Positions 53,167-64,000 of a DNA stretch of 64,000 nt are shown piece after piece (position 1 is the stretch's first letter; every line of letters starts with the position of its first letter). The stretch is from Eutreptiella sp. 'Long Island Sound 2002' (Eukaryota > Euglenozoa > Euglenophyceae > Eutreptiales > Eutreptiaceae), in NCBI GenBank assembly GCA_964036045.1, contig OZ038393.1:48476429-48540428 (forward strand). Direction: 5' to 3'. A program made the translations under genes and the position numbers. Below the pieces are notes generated by a model, which saw only the letters and a list, made by a program, of their open reading frames with translations, was not told the origin of the DNA and did no database searches.

Positions 53167-54884
53167 CGTGAACAGGATACGCCTCCTTCAACGGCGACAC
53201 TTAGTTGCAGGGCGACTCAAAGACGAGTATTGAGTCCCTAATAGACCTGATATTGACAGTTCCAGAAGTATTGCCTCCCAATGAATGTTTCAAGGGTCCT
53301 GAGATCACGGAGAATATACTAGAGAGATCCGTTCAGCAACCTGCGGATCCCAACCTGGACTGTGCTGAATTTCACTCACAATGTGATTCGGGCTCCTCAT
53401 CCGATGAGGGCTTGGTGGGCCCTGACGTGCGACCCGACGAGTATAGTGGTCGGTGCGGCTATCTTAGGGATGAGGAAGGTTTGGAGACAGTGGAAGCCCT
53501 GCAGGTGCCTGCTAAGCAAGTTGAAACACCGTGCTCCATTTCGGGTTCTAAGTTGTTAGGACAAGGTTTTGAATCCCAGGATTCCAGGAAATGCATGCAG
53601 TTGCGCCCAAGTGAGAATCCAAAGGATCGCAAGAAAAGGCGTCAGCTTTATTGGCGCAAGGTAGCAGCCCTCACGGGAACGTCGAGGCCGCCAACCAAGA
53701 GGACGTCCATACACCCACAAGTGTATAAGGAAGGACGGTTCTCTTTGGGTCTGCAGTGGTTTCACCGCATGTTGGATTGGGCTGGAGAAGAATTTCAACC
53801 CCAGTGCTACCCATTTGCAGATCTGCACTCGACTACCAAGGTCCGGCGCCCCGGAAAGCGCGCCAGGGTATGGGTCAACACTCCTAAAAGTGGAGCTGCA
53901 GTCACGCAAGGATTGAACAAGCCTTGGCATGATGACACAATATTTGTTATTTGCGCGCATAAACTTCTGCAACGAGTTGCAGAGAAAGCGATATGGGACC
54001 TCACCCTTGCCTTCTTGGAAGCCCAAGAGGGGGTTGAAATCCTACAGCACCCCTGTATTTTTGGGGATCCCCAAACAAAGCGGGACAAAATCGGTGGCCG
54101 CCCTCACATTCGCCTTCTCAGGAGCCCCAAAAGAGGGCAAAAATGCTATGCCACCAATGCATTCCCGGAGATCCCTAAAGAACGCGGGAAGGAAGTCCAG
54201 GGATCATGATTGTTCCCCGCCATAAAAACAAAGTTTGGTTTTGGTCGCTCGGTGAAGTGACAGTTGATTGGTGGGATTTGCCGCATAATGCCTTGTCTTT
54301 TCGTGATGAGGGAGGTACGCGTCGTTCTCCTGGGAAATTAGGTGCAAGAGGTATTGTTTTTGATGCCTTGGGGGGTGATCAAGAAGGGTTGGGACAAACT
54401 GATTTCAAGAAATCACATGTTGATCCCCCTCCTGAAGATCATCGGAACAGGCCGGGTCGTCGCTCGACAGCTTGGTCAAAAAAATATTTGGAAGCCTCAA
54501 CGAATACCAAATCTCATGCGCCCCAATGTGTCACCCCCCCTACGCAGACTCGTAGGGATGAGTCTGAAAGCGTGGAAGGTCCAGCGTGTTTCAGCTGCGG
54601 CTGGAGGGCTTATAACCTTGCCGCCCGATTCCATTCTAAATTCCATTTTTGCTTGCTCAGCAGTCATGTCTCAAGAACATGATTCCATTCTTAAGTCCAC
54701 TCTCTCTTGCTCAGCAGTCATGTCTCAAGAAAATGATTCCGTGACCGAGTTAAGAGCTCAGATACAAGAACAATCTCTGGATGGACCCGTTGAAAGAGTA
54801 TGCATTGAACAAAATTGTGGTAATCATCTCCCTTCCTCTGATCCTCCTGAAGTGTGTGAGCCTTGAATTTGAAAGGCCTCTTTT
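53167..54884 (+). pseudogene. Decayed retroelement sequence upstream of RT relic
   Basis: Open frames at 53205-54209 (334 codons), 54206-54682 and 54342-54866 have no recognisable domain. The first is basic in its middle (KDRKKRRQLYWRK) and could be a Gag remnant given its place before RT. A roughly 60-bp tandem duplication at about 54640-54745 repeats GCTCAGCAGTCATGTCTCAA. The sequence is lower in GC than the LINEs around it. Confidence 0.4.
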
Positions 54885-56439
54885 TTGCATCCGAGAAGAA
54901 AAAAGGTCTCACTTCAAGACAGCATCTCCGATTGGAGTAAAAGTTTACAAAATGCCTCTCCCAGCGAGTTGACTTCAGAGGAGTATCAAACTCTGTCTCT
55001 CAAGGCGAATGATCGCCCTTTGCCTTTTTCAGGTATCTCAGGTGATCCCGTTACCATTTCCAGGACGAGGGATAGGTGTGTGCGTTCTGTGATTGAGGCG
55101 GATGCTGAACATCCACATTGCCAGGAGTATAGGGATTGGATTTACAACCGGTTCAAAGATACCGTGTTCAACCAAGGAGGTAATCATTGGTCAGAGATTG
55201 AAGAAAACATGGACGAACGGGGTCCAAATGGAATTCGTGTCTTGGAGCCAACTCCGGATGCTAAGCCGAGGAAGGACAAGCCCATTTGTGCAGTTTGCCT
55301 TAGGGAAGAGGCCATGCGTGAAAAAATAAAAGAGTTTCAAGAAAAGAACTGGATTGTGCCCAGCCAATCCCATTGGGTCAGCCGGGGTTTCTTGTGCCAA
55401 AGCCAGGCACAAAAAAATGGCGACTCGTCATTGATTATCGGTACGTGAACACGCAACTCGGCAGCTGCGAGTTCGTGTTGCCGGCAATCAAACAGGCTGC
55501 AAACCAGCTCCGGACCCTTCTTGACGTCGAGGATGGGTTCCAACAATTGCCTCTAAGTGAGTGCAGTAGGCAATACACTGCGTTCTGTACTCCTTTTGGG
55601 GTATTTGAGTGGGGGTTGCTATCCATCGGGGTGAAGGTAGGACCCCAAGCCTTCCAGAGAATGATGAGTAATTGTTTGAAGTCGCTACAGCCGCACACAC
55701 TCAATTACATTGATGATTTACTCACGGAGACACTACCCAAGCTTTTTGGTAAGGGCAAAATACTTTATTCCAACGCATACCTCGAACACCACTTTCAAAA
55801 CGTGGTTCAAAAATTTTAGAATTTAAAGGAATGCCATCTCAAAGTCTGCTTTGAGAAGTGTCATCTTTTCATGGAGAGAATCAAGTATTGTGGGCATGTT
55901 TTGCATGGGGGAATGCGTAGTTTCACCCCTTCGAAGCTGCGTGCGTTACGCATTTGGCCCAAGCCTAAAACCCCAAAGCAGATGAAGGGGTTCTTGCAGG
56001 GTGTAAATTGGTATTCTATTCACTTTCTGAGTGTCTATTTTTTTTCGATTGACCCTCAGAAATTTATTGATGGATCCACCAGCAGTCCAGGCTGCTCGGT
56101 GATTAACGAAAGTCCCGGGCTGTTCAAGTTCTGGGCTGATCCTGTGAAGCCGTGGATTACCATCAAGGGTCTCAAAGCCGCAATTTGGAGCCGAGGCAAG
56201 CGCAACAACTTTGCCGTCAATTTTATTTGCCTAGCGCAAAGCCGCAATCGTGAGCGCCGTCCTTTGCCTAGCTTCGCAACGCCGTTTTCTTGGCAATGTC
56301 GCAAGTTGGGCTCAAGGAACGTTCCGCAAAGGACAAGACCGAAAGCAAACAGCTAAAGTCCGTGAAAAGTTTCATTGCTCGAACTCAGGCTAAAGTGGAA
56401 ACCAAACTGACTCAAAGTCGGCTTCTCCCTACGCTTTGA
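54885..56439 (+). pseudogene. pol: Ty3/gypsy reverse transcriptase relic
   Basis: Frame 54885-55448 ends with FQEKNWIVPSQSHWVS, the start of a gypsy RT. The next frame (55373-55819) carries WRLVIDYRYVNTQ, LLDVEDGFQQLPL, TPFGVFEWG and NYIDD. A third (55871-56356) has IKYCGHVLHGG and ALRIWPKPKTPKQMKGFLQGVNWY, the thumb. At least two frameshifts separate them, and no RNase H or integrase follows. It is unrelated in sequence detail to the gypsy element at 6.6-23.4 kb. Confidence 0.75.
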
Positions 56440-57650
56440 CCCGCCAAGCGCGGGAACGACCCATTTCACCCTTCACCCGACCTTTCCCCGTCACATGAGG
56501 AAGGCACGTCATCCAATGTCATTTCAGACGATGAACAACCCGAAGATGTCGCAAAAGAACTCCTCCCACTCGCCGAGACAACGGCTCACACCGCCAAAGG
56601 AAAAGGAGCCCAAGAACCACAACATCAAGTCCAAGCGCCCGCTCCGCCAACCAACTCCGAGAAGGTGCAAGACTCCGTGCCCGAAGGCACGCACGAGAAC
56701 ACCGAAGGAAGCCATCCATGTGACGCCGAAGAGTTGAAACAACAAGAAGAAAGTCGCGAAGACCCGTGTGGAGATTCGGCAATGAACAACAACGCCGCTC
56801 TCAACGACAACGCAAGGAGAACCAATGATGTTGAGCCCGACAACTCCCTCTTAACGCGACATGAGGAGCAATCTACGCCAAGCGCTATTCCGTCTGCCGA
56901 AGGAACACACGAAAAGGCCGAAGACGCGGAAGACCCTACTCCCGATGAAACGGATGGTAATTCCGGAAATCCCATCTTCAACCCTTCCCTTGCCCCGGAT
57001 GGCGTTTTTGCAAAATTCTTGGTTAAACATAAGGGTGAGATCAACACACACGATCAACAAGCACTATGGGGAGAAACGCATGTCCATGACACCTTAGGAG
57101 TTGATACAAATCAACTCGTGTTAGAGAAGCACCACAAGCAAGTGATCTATGATCAATTACACCCAACAATAGACCTTTGCGCGAGCGACGGGTGCACCTT
57201 TTTCCATGACATTGATTGCTCCGGCAACAATGCCTACTCCACAATTGGACATGACAATTTTAGGTACCTCAAAGACATCCTTCATCACCACCCAAAGTTC
57301 TACATTTTTCCACACCCACAAGATTACTACAACTCCAAATACAAATACGGCAACACGTGGACCGAGTGGGCCCATGCCATCAACGAAGCCTTGCAAGAAG
57401 CCTTTGATTCCGGTGTTGTGTACGAAGGCTCCTTCATTGGCCCGGGAATGGAAGACAACCTTTCGGCGGAGACCCTCTACATGAACCCCTTGAACCCCGG
57501 CTTGATCTCCCTTGCCCCTTGGGTATGTGGAGTAGACCGGCTTTCGGATGCCAATACGTACAACCCATCACCCAATCCCGATGGCCCCGTGCGGCGCAAC
57601 TTGCTTGACTCTCCTCAATACCCATATTTTCACCTTCACCTCTCCACCCG
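56440..57650 (+). pseudogene. LINE-C ORF1, N-terminal part
   Basis: The frame is open after TGA 56437-56439; the first ATG is 56665. The N-part is acidic and Glu/Asp/Asn-rich, with two related segments (VPEGTHENTEG and SAEGTHEKAED). A globular part (about 56970-57640) contains FFHDIDCSGNNAY, HPKFYIFPHPQDYYN and TWTEWAHAINEAL and is of unknown family. The frame is interrupted by an insertion at 57651 and would continue in frame at 58052. Confidence 0.65.
57642..57650. repeat. Left target-site duplication in LINE-C ORF1
   Basis: CTCCACCCG, repeated at 58043-58051. Confidence 0.85.
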
Positions 57651-58042
57651 GGGCGGCACTCGAGGCAGAGCGTGCGACACCCAAGCGCCTCGGAACCCTA
57701 GTACCAAGAACATGCATGCATGCCTTGGGAACGGGATACGCCAGGAAGTCCGGTGAACCCCTAGGGTTCCGCCCAAAGGAGGGGACGTGCGCAAGCACGG
57801 GGGCCCACCCTCCCGGCGAGACAAGCATGCCACGCTGGCGGCGATCAGCCCTCCCGGTGTAGCCCGGGGCCGCTTTGTTGGGGGCCAACAGTCAGGTCTA
57901 GCGGGATGTAAGCCGCCTCCCCTCTTCACGCGCGGAGCCTCTTCCTGTTCGTCACAGGGGCGACGCCAGGGGGAACCATGGGGCGCCTCTCCACGACCGA
58001 GTGCACCTACCTACCTACCTACCTACCTACCTACCTACCTAC
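57651..58042 (+). mobile_element. 5'-truncated LINE-B 3'-end copy (or SINE)
   Basis: This 392-bp insertion matches 52430-52800 and ends in a long (ACCT)n tail (about 58006-58042). It is flanked by CTCCACCCG. Removing it plus one duplication (401 bp) rejoins ORF1 in frame. No coding capacity and no clear tRNA-type promoter boxes are seen, which favours a truncated LINE copy. Confidence 0.8.
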
Positions 58043-58051
58043 CTCCACCCG
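58043..58051. repeat. Right target-site duplication in LINE-C ORF1
   Basis: CTCCACCCG, identical to 57642-57650. Confidence 0.85.
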
Positions 58052-60029
58052 TCACAAGCACCACGCACACATCCGCTACGGCGACATCATGCACCCTCAC
58101 ACCTCCCTACAATGGGCCATAAATAAGGTAGACGGCACCGTCCAAGTGGCCGCGGTGCGCACAACGCTACGATTCGAAGTTGCACGGCATTTGCTCCCGA
58201 ACTTCACCGTCTCTTCTCCAAAAGAGCTTTCCAAAAAATCCAAGCGGGAACGAGGAGAGTATAGCTGGCGCCGTGGCAACGCCTGGGACTTTTTTGTCCT
58301 CGTCAACCGCCTTTTCCATTTCGAAAACGACCACATCTCGGTCAACTCCAAAAATGCTTTCTTTCGAGGGGAACGCATACAGCCTCTACAATCATCCTCC
58401 GAACATATGTTCCGCTTCGATTACACCATTCCAACCCCCCTTGCCGAGAAGCTTCTCTCCACCATCTTACAACACCCTTTGTGGACGCTCGGCAAAGTCT
58501 TTTGCATCCGTGGTTCCGATCTAGGGAAGGACAAAACTTTCAAAGTTGTACCTTCAAAAGCATGCAAACAGGCCACGCCGGACTTCAAACAAATTGACGT
58601 GTGGAAATCCCTCCTTACTAGCGAAGCCGCGCGACGGTGCGGTATCCTAAAGGCCATTCCCAGAACACAACACGAGTTTTACGTGTGCATGAACTATCAC
58701 AACACCCCCTTGCTCCCCCAACGAGACTCCCTCACTTCCATGAGTTACATGTTCTTCCAAGAGAATAACCTGGTCACGTATCGGGGCACTACGGGAGCCA
58801 TGATCTCTTTGGGAGGATACTCCTCTTGGCGCTCCAAACACCCGGGACACAAAATGGACCTCTCCGCCTCTCGCCGAAATGTGCGCAAAGATGCCCCTCC
58901 CCCACCCTCCCCGGTGAAGGCTTGCTTCAACCCCCTCCCCGAACCTCCTGATCCAGAACTGGTAGAAGTACACGCCCCGTCATCCACGCCGGACGTTGAT
59001 GTAATGTTCGGGGTCTCCCTGCTTGGGAAAATTCGGCACATTTCCTTGTTCAGCGCCCCCATGGCTAAGGTGCGAGTCTACCGAGTGAAATATGCTCATT
59101 ACGAATCCGCGCTCCTTGCAGAAGGCTTCACTGTGTCCCAGCTCGTCCTTCACCCCGAGTGCCCCGACACGGCCGCGCGTGACAACCTTTTGGCTCCCGC
59201 CAACCCCCTAGTTTCGGAAGCCCAGGATTTTCTATCACGAGTCATCGAGGCGGCGACTGCCTACGGCAGCGCGGAACAACTAAGTCTCGCGAGGGACCAT
59301 TACTTGTCCACAAGCAAGCGCCTCTCCCTCACAGAAAAGATCGCACAACTCCACCTCCAAACAGGGAAAATTTTCGACCCAATCCCGGAAATAACAGGAG
59401 CCTTCATATCCAATGAATTTTTCTCAGAAGAAGAAAAGGCCCTGGTGATGTCCTACAGTGCAGATGAAGATCACCAGTGGCTGTCCGAGGGGCACCGCAC
59501 AATGCTTCATTTCGGATTCAGGTACAATCCAGAATCAAAAGAAGTTGAACCTTTTGAACCGACCTCTCCTGGGTTTATTCAAGCGATTGGGCTACGGGCA
59601 TTCTCTGTCTGCGCCCAGGTCCTGCCTCCCTCTCTCTTATGCCCCAATATGAGGTCAGTGGCTCGATACGAGCCTGGCAGTGGCCTGAGGAGCCACGTAG
59701 ACGTCCCTCAGCTAGGCCCATATGTCCTGGATGGCTCCTTTGGGTCAGGTGCGGAAATGGTTTTCGAACCGCGTCCCCTCCCCGGATCCACCCTCTTTAA
59801 GAAAAGGCAAAAAGTCTTCCTACAGCGCCGCAGCCTACTCCTAATTTCTGGGGAAGCCCGCGACAAATGGAAGCACCAAATCCCAGCTCGCGACTATGAC
59901 ACAGTGGAGAAGCGGCGCATTCCCCGAGACTCCAGGGTATCCCTTGTCTTCCGTCACACTGGTGTAGGAACGGGCCTCCATACGACATCCTCAGGGCCCC
60001 CTGACCCAGGGCAACATGAGACGAATTAA
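58052..60029 (+). CDS. LINE-C ORF1, C-terminal part with AlkB-like dioxygenase
   Basis: An uninterrupted frame ends in TAA 60027-60029. The first 440 codons are of unknown family (VWDFF-type aromatic and basic segments, a Pro-rich linker near 58890). The last 200 (about 59400-59970) form an AlkB-type 2-oxoglutarate/Fe(II) dioxygenase. It shows ISNEFFSEEE at its start, ARYEPGSGLRSHVDVP with His-x-Asp (59694-59702), GSGAEMVF, a distal His (59874-59876) and RVSLVFR with both Arg for 2-oxoglutarate. AlkB enzymes remove methyl groups from nucleic acids, so it might repair or demethylate the element's RNA or cDNA. The substrate is unknown. The longest frame starts at ATG 57978, but that start lies inside the insertion. 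Confidence 0.88.
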
Positions 60030-60356
60030 TGAACCTACACTCAGCGTCACCCTTCTGTGCACACGAGACGTGTTCTTCGCTCTAAGACCCCAGATACCCT
60101 CCATCACCATTATTGCATGTTCTCAGGCATGGCAAGGCCATCGCTCTACCGCTCCCCCTGTGCGTAACATGAATTCCTTAACCCCTGTGACCGCCAGGTA
60201 TGCCCTGACCGGGCTGATCTGTGCTCACTGTGTACCAGACCACAAAATCCTGTGGTTCCCCTTGTGGGAAGCTCTGATGAGTCTACCGAATGCTACCCGT
60301 CCCCATATTCTTTCTGCCCCCCTCCCACCCGTCAGTGCCACTGCAGGAGAAGTAAC
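60030..60356 (+). other. LINE-C ORF1-ORF2 spacer
   Basis: The ORF1 stop overlaps an ATG (TAATG, 60027-60031), but that frame ends after 18 codons and is not the ORF2 frame. The ORF2 frame is open from about 60168; its first ATG is 60357. Confidence 0.5.
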
Positions 60357-62843
60357 ATGAGACGGTGTCAAAAGGTCCTCGCCCGCGTGGGCGTGCATGG
60401 TGCCTCCCTCACCGCCACCGTCTCTCGCATCGCGGAGATTCCCCCTGTGGAGCAAGCACACATCAATCCGAGAATATTGGTCCCAGACACAAGTGTCTCT
60501 ACAGACCTGGCTATACACCCCTCTCTTCGGACTGCCTGTGACACGGCCTTACACCACTCGCCCAAAGCATACGCACAAGCACTTCACTCTCGGATTTCTG
60601 CACTAGAACAGTGCGAACCCCACCCCTCAATACAAAATGAGGACCCTGCCCACATACCAACGGTTCTGACACCGGACTCCCCACTGGGTGCCCGCTCTTC
60701 CTCCATTCGGACACCCTCCTTCCCCCCTCCCCCCCAAGTGCACAAGCCCTTCAAACCTAAACGCTTGCGCCGCCCCCTCGCTTCTCTTCCCTCCGTCCCG
60801 GCCATCCGTGTCGTGTCCTTCAACACGGCAATCTTGCATTTCCTAAACGAGGGATATGACATTATACTCCTTCAGGAGCTAAACTCTCCCCCTCTCCTCC
60901 CACAGCGGTACGCCTTCGGAAATGACCGCGCTAAAGTCTTCTCAAATGTCTGCGGCCACAAACACGGGGTGTCGGTCATTGCAGGCCCGCGCATCGCGAG
61001 ATATACCAGCTGTGTCCCGCCCAGAGACAGCGACGGCCTTATCTGTGATGCCAAAACATCCCTTCTGGGAGCAATTCCCCTGCACGTCTTCTCAGTTTAC
61101 TCCCCCCCGGTGCGCACAGGGGCCCCAGCTCCGTACCGTGACACCATAGAGCGAGTTCTTGCTTCTTATTTCAACGATCATCCCAATCACGTCCTGGGGG
61201 GTGATTTTAACTGCGTTCTGGATCCCGAACTTGACCAGCACAGCTTGGTCGATCTACATGAGTGGCACTGGCTCACGGGGGAGGTGGAATACCTCCCATC
61301 TAGGTTGGTGGACACTTTCAGGTCAGAGCACCCCTCCCTCAGGCAGTACACCCGCTACGCAAGCGACCGCTGGGACAGCGAAGCAAGGCTGTATTACATC
61401 TTTGCGTCCCCTCGCCTGGTGTCGCATTTTCCCCTCCTGGATGCGTCGATCCTCACGGACTACACCATCTCTGACCACCACCCAGTGGTTGTGGTCTTCG
61501 AGTGCCCCTCCCCGATCCTTCTGTCTCAGCCCCCACACCCCCCTTGCATTTTTCGGAAGCTTTCTAGAGACGAAAAGCAACAATTCTCCAACAGCATACA
61601 GCTCATCTCCGACTGGTGCCGGGACCTCCAGGACGCCCCTGCCAGGGCCCTATTAGAGGAGATCATCGCCGCCACTGATTCTCTCCTTATGCAGGTTGGG
61701 TCTGCGTACCACAAAATCACGCGTCCGAAACCGCAGCGCAAGGACCAAGAGAGGTACGGCAAGCCCAGGAAATTATTACGCTCACCCCCGCCTCCTTCTT
61801 CCCCAGCATTTCCCGAGCACATTCCGGAAGTTCAGTCCGTGGTAAGCACCTTACGGTCCTCGGACGAAACCAAAGCGAAGAGAAAGCTTCACAGTAGTTT
61901 GGTCCGAGGGGTCCAGATGAAAACCACTGTTGCTCGCACCCTCTGCCTCAAAGACCTAGACCCTCTCGTAGTCAGAGATCCAGCCACCAAAGAGCTCCTG
62001 AGTGACCCGGCGGATGTAGCTAAAGTTTTTGGGGACACCCTGCTTCATCTTGGAGGGCATCCAGGTTACGCTCCCCCCCAGGACTTCGTCGACAAGGTCC
62101 TGTCCCACTCGGCCACATGCCCCGTTTCTGCCAAGAACGACCACATACCTCCTGTGACCTGGCAGGAGTTCCAGAACCACTTAAAACACAGTAAGCCATC
62201 AAAAGCCGGGGGACCGGACAAAACAAACAAATACATCCTGGCCCTCTGTCCGGAACCCATTCAACGCTTTTTCCACTCCATTTTGAACCGCTTCCTCCAC
62301 TCGCCGCTGCCGCCGCACTGGCTATGCGCGAAAATATGTTTGCTTTATAAAAAAGGCGACCCTTTCTCCCCCTCAAACTACCGTCCTATTGCCCTCTTAA
62401 ACTGTAATTACAAACTCTTGGCCACTTCTGCCTGCAAACACCTGCGCGCTCAGGCTTTTGCACACGACATCCTTTCAGAAATCCAGCACGGTGGCCTTCC
62501 CGGCCACCAATGCGCTGATCATCTCTTTCACCTCAAAGCCCTTTATGCAAAATCGAAGAAGAGCTCCTCGCTGTTCATTGATTTCAATAAAGCCTTTAAT
62601 TCAGTGCCTCATGGCACCCTCTGGACCGTCCTCGAACGGGCAAATTTTTCTACTTCCACAATTTCTCTCATAAAGCAACTATACTCCTTCCCACAAGACA
62701 GCCCCATCATCAATGGCCGCACTCCCCACGCATACCTCCAAACCAGGGGCCTCCGACAAGGATGTCCCCTCTCCCCCCTACTCTTCATTCTCTATCTCAA
62801 CTCCCTCTTCCACCATTTTTTTGCCACTGTGCCCCCCCCCCCC
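60357..62843 (+). pseudogene. LINE-C ORF2: APE endonuclease and RT (first part)
   Basis: The start ATG 60357 is chosen because an apparent earlier start at 60252 is GTG. Endonuclease motifs: VVSFNT, LLQELN (Glu), LGGDFNC (Asp-x-Asn) and SDHHPV. In the R-(I/L)-D motif the Asp is Tyr (ARLYYIF, TAT at 61392-61394). RT motifs: KAGGPDKTN, LYKKGDPFSPSNYRPIALL, HGGLPGHQCADH, FIDFNKAFNSVPH (catalytic Asp) and GLRQGCPLSPL. At a run of twelve C (62832-62843) the frame is lost, and motif C follows in another frame. Confidence 0.88.
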
Positions 62844-64000
62844 GGGCAAATGCCCGCACTAGCCACCACGCCTACATCGATGACATCCTGATCAGAGGTG
62901 AGGACGTCATCTACGTCCAAAACAGTCTCAACTACTTCGATGGGCCAGCCAGGGACTGGGGTCTGGACATGAATGTGTCTAAGACCGAAGTCCACGCCAG
63001 GGGCACAGCCCCCCAAGAAGAGTTTCTGACACCCAGGGGCTCAGAGTTCCACACGTACAACAAAAAAACGGGTCGCCCGCACACATGCTATAAATACCTG
63101 GGGGTTTATCTTTTTACTTGCCACCAGGCAAAGAGCCTGTTTCACATGCGCAAGGCGGAGATCCAGAGTTATTTTGCCCGGCTCTCTCCCTTGCCTCTTA
63201 CACTTAGTGAGAAGGTCCGCCTGACGAACTCTCAGCTGGTCCCAGCACTCGCCTACCGCTTGATCACCCACTCTCTTTCCCCCAACCAGCTCGAAAAGCT
63301 TCAGGCACTCATCTGGGCGGGAGTTGCGTCTCGCAGCGTCACACGTCTAGTCTCCCCCAAAGACCGTTTCGCGGCTCGCCCAAAGGGAGGGTTGGGCATG
63401 AAGTTCCTACCGCACAGCGTCCACGTTGCCACCGTGAACTATTGGCTACGGGCCCTCTGCGGCCTTGCCCCTAAGTCAGTTGGCCTTCTGTACGTCCAGT
63501 CTTTACTTAGCTCGAACCAGAGGGCCTCGGACCCAGTGCAAAACTCTTTTATGGACTCCATCCATGCCCTTGGCATATCTTTCCACAGCATAGGCCCGTG
63601 GAGACCCACTGCTATTCGGGATCTAACGCCTGGTACCCAGCTAACCGTTAGGTTCAAGTCAGGACAGGCCACAGGAAGAGTGACCGAGGCCACCTCCAAA
63701 TGGGCCAACGTCTCGTTCCACGACAGGGTCTACTCGGTGGATACCCACACGTCCTACACCATGCACATGCCATACCACGCCGTCATGGATTACTCCCGCC
63801 CCTCTCACTTCCAGCTAGTCCCTGAATTTTTGCGCCCTCAGGAGACCATCCCCGAACCCTCAGCGCCACCGCACAACGCACACGCACTGGGATTCAGCCA
63901 ACACGGCCATCTCTTCGCTCTGCATGCACAACACTACCTAGAGAAGAAGTCTCTCGACGAGTGGGGATGCCACGATGCCGCGGAGGCACTAACCAGGCCA
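62844..64000 (+). pseudogene. LINE-C RT (second part), truncated by window end
   Basis: After the C12 run the open frame gives HHAYIDDILIRGED (YIDD motif C, about 62873-62884), MNVSKTEVHARG, YKYLGVYLFTCH and a long thumb/connection resembling LINE-A's (YFARLSPLPLTLSE, QLVPALAYRLITHSL). No stop is met before 64000, so RNase H and the zinc motif would lie beyond the window. Confidence 0.85.

Larger units (their letters stand above)
56440..64000 (+). mobile_element. LINE-C: AlkB-encoding non-LTR retrotransposon, partial
   Basis: It comprises ORF1 with a C-terminal AlkB-type dioxygenase domain, and ORF2 with APE endonuclease and RT, running off the window. RT is closest in this window to LINE-A (shared NKAFNSVPH, YKYLGV). 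Its left end is not defined; the ORF1 frame is open from 56440. It is damaged by a 392-bp insertion in ORF1, a frameshift in a C12 run, and a changed endonuclease residue. Confidence 0.8.

Overview
The window is a stack of nested transposable elements from a eukaryotic nuclear genome. I find no host gene, rRNA, tRNA or CRISPR array. The element types (a chromodomain Ty3/gypsy element, several APE-type LINEs, two of them with an RNase H domain, TIR elements) fit a large, repeat-rich algal or other protist genome. The exact lineage cannot be read from the sequence.

Layout, outermost first. (1) A TA-flanked terminal-inverted-repeat (TIR) DNA element occupies 295-1456 and 52808-53166; its 26-bp ends match with one mismatch. 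(2) It is split by what looks like one giant LINE, 'LINE-B' (1457-52800). LINE-B has a 7-bp target duplication (CTCAGCA) and an (ACCT)n tail. It has a very long tandem-repeat leader (to 36.8 kb), ORF1 (36.8-40.7), endonuclease/RT (40.7-44.8), RNase H plus a cysteine-protease-like domain (44.9-48.8), an SR-rich ORF (48.8-50.4) and a 3' region. Without nested insertions it would be about 27.5 kb. (3) Two elements are nested in its leader. One is a 16.8-kb chromodomain Ty3/gypsy element (6588-23351) with 2.86-kb LTRs and a GTAG duplication. The other is a 7.1-kb apparently intact LINE, 'LINE-A' (27423-34507), with a short poly(A) tail and a 15-bp duplication.

Right of the TIR element is a decayed gypsy pol relic (53.2-56.4 kb). 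Then comes 'LINE-C' (56.4 kb to the window edge). Its ORF1 ends in an AlkB-type 2-oxoglutarate/Fe(II) dioxygenase domain with all catalytic residues visible, and its ORF2 encodes APE endonuclease and RT. A 392-bp insertion with a 9-bp target duplication breaks LINE-C ORF1. It matches the 3' end of LINE-B and so looks like a 5'-truncated LINE-B copy.

Relative order: TIR element, then LINE-B, then gypsy and LINE-A inside LINE-B; independently LINE-C, then the LINE-B 3' copy inside it. LINE-A is the only element with uninterrupted ORFs and all expected catalytic motifs. Gypsy, LINE-B and LINE-C carry frameshifts, stops or altered catalytic residues. The many long open frames on both strands of the A/C-rich arrays are compositional and are not annotated as genes.
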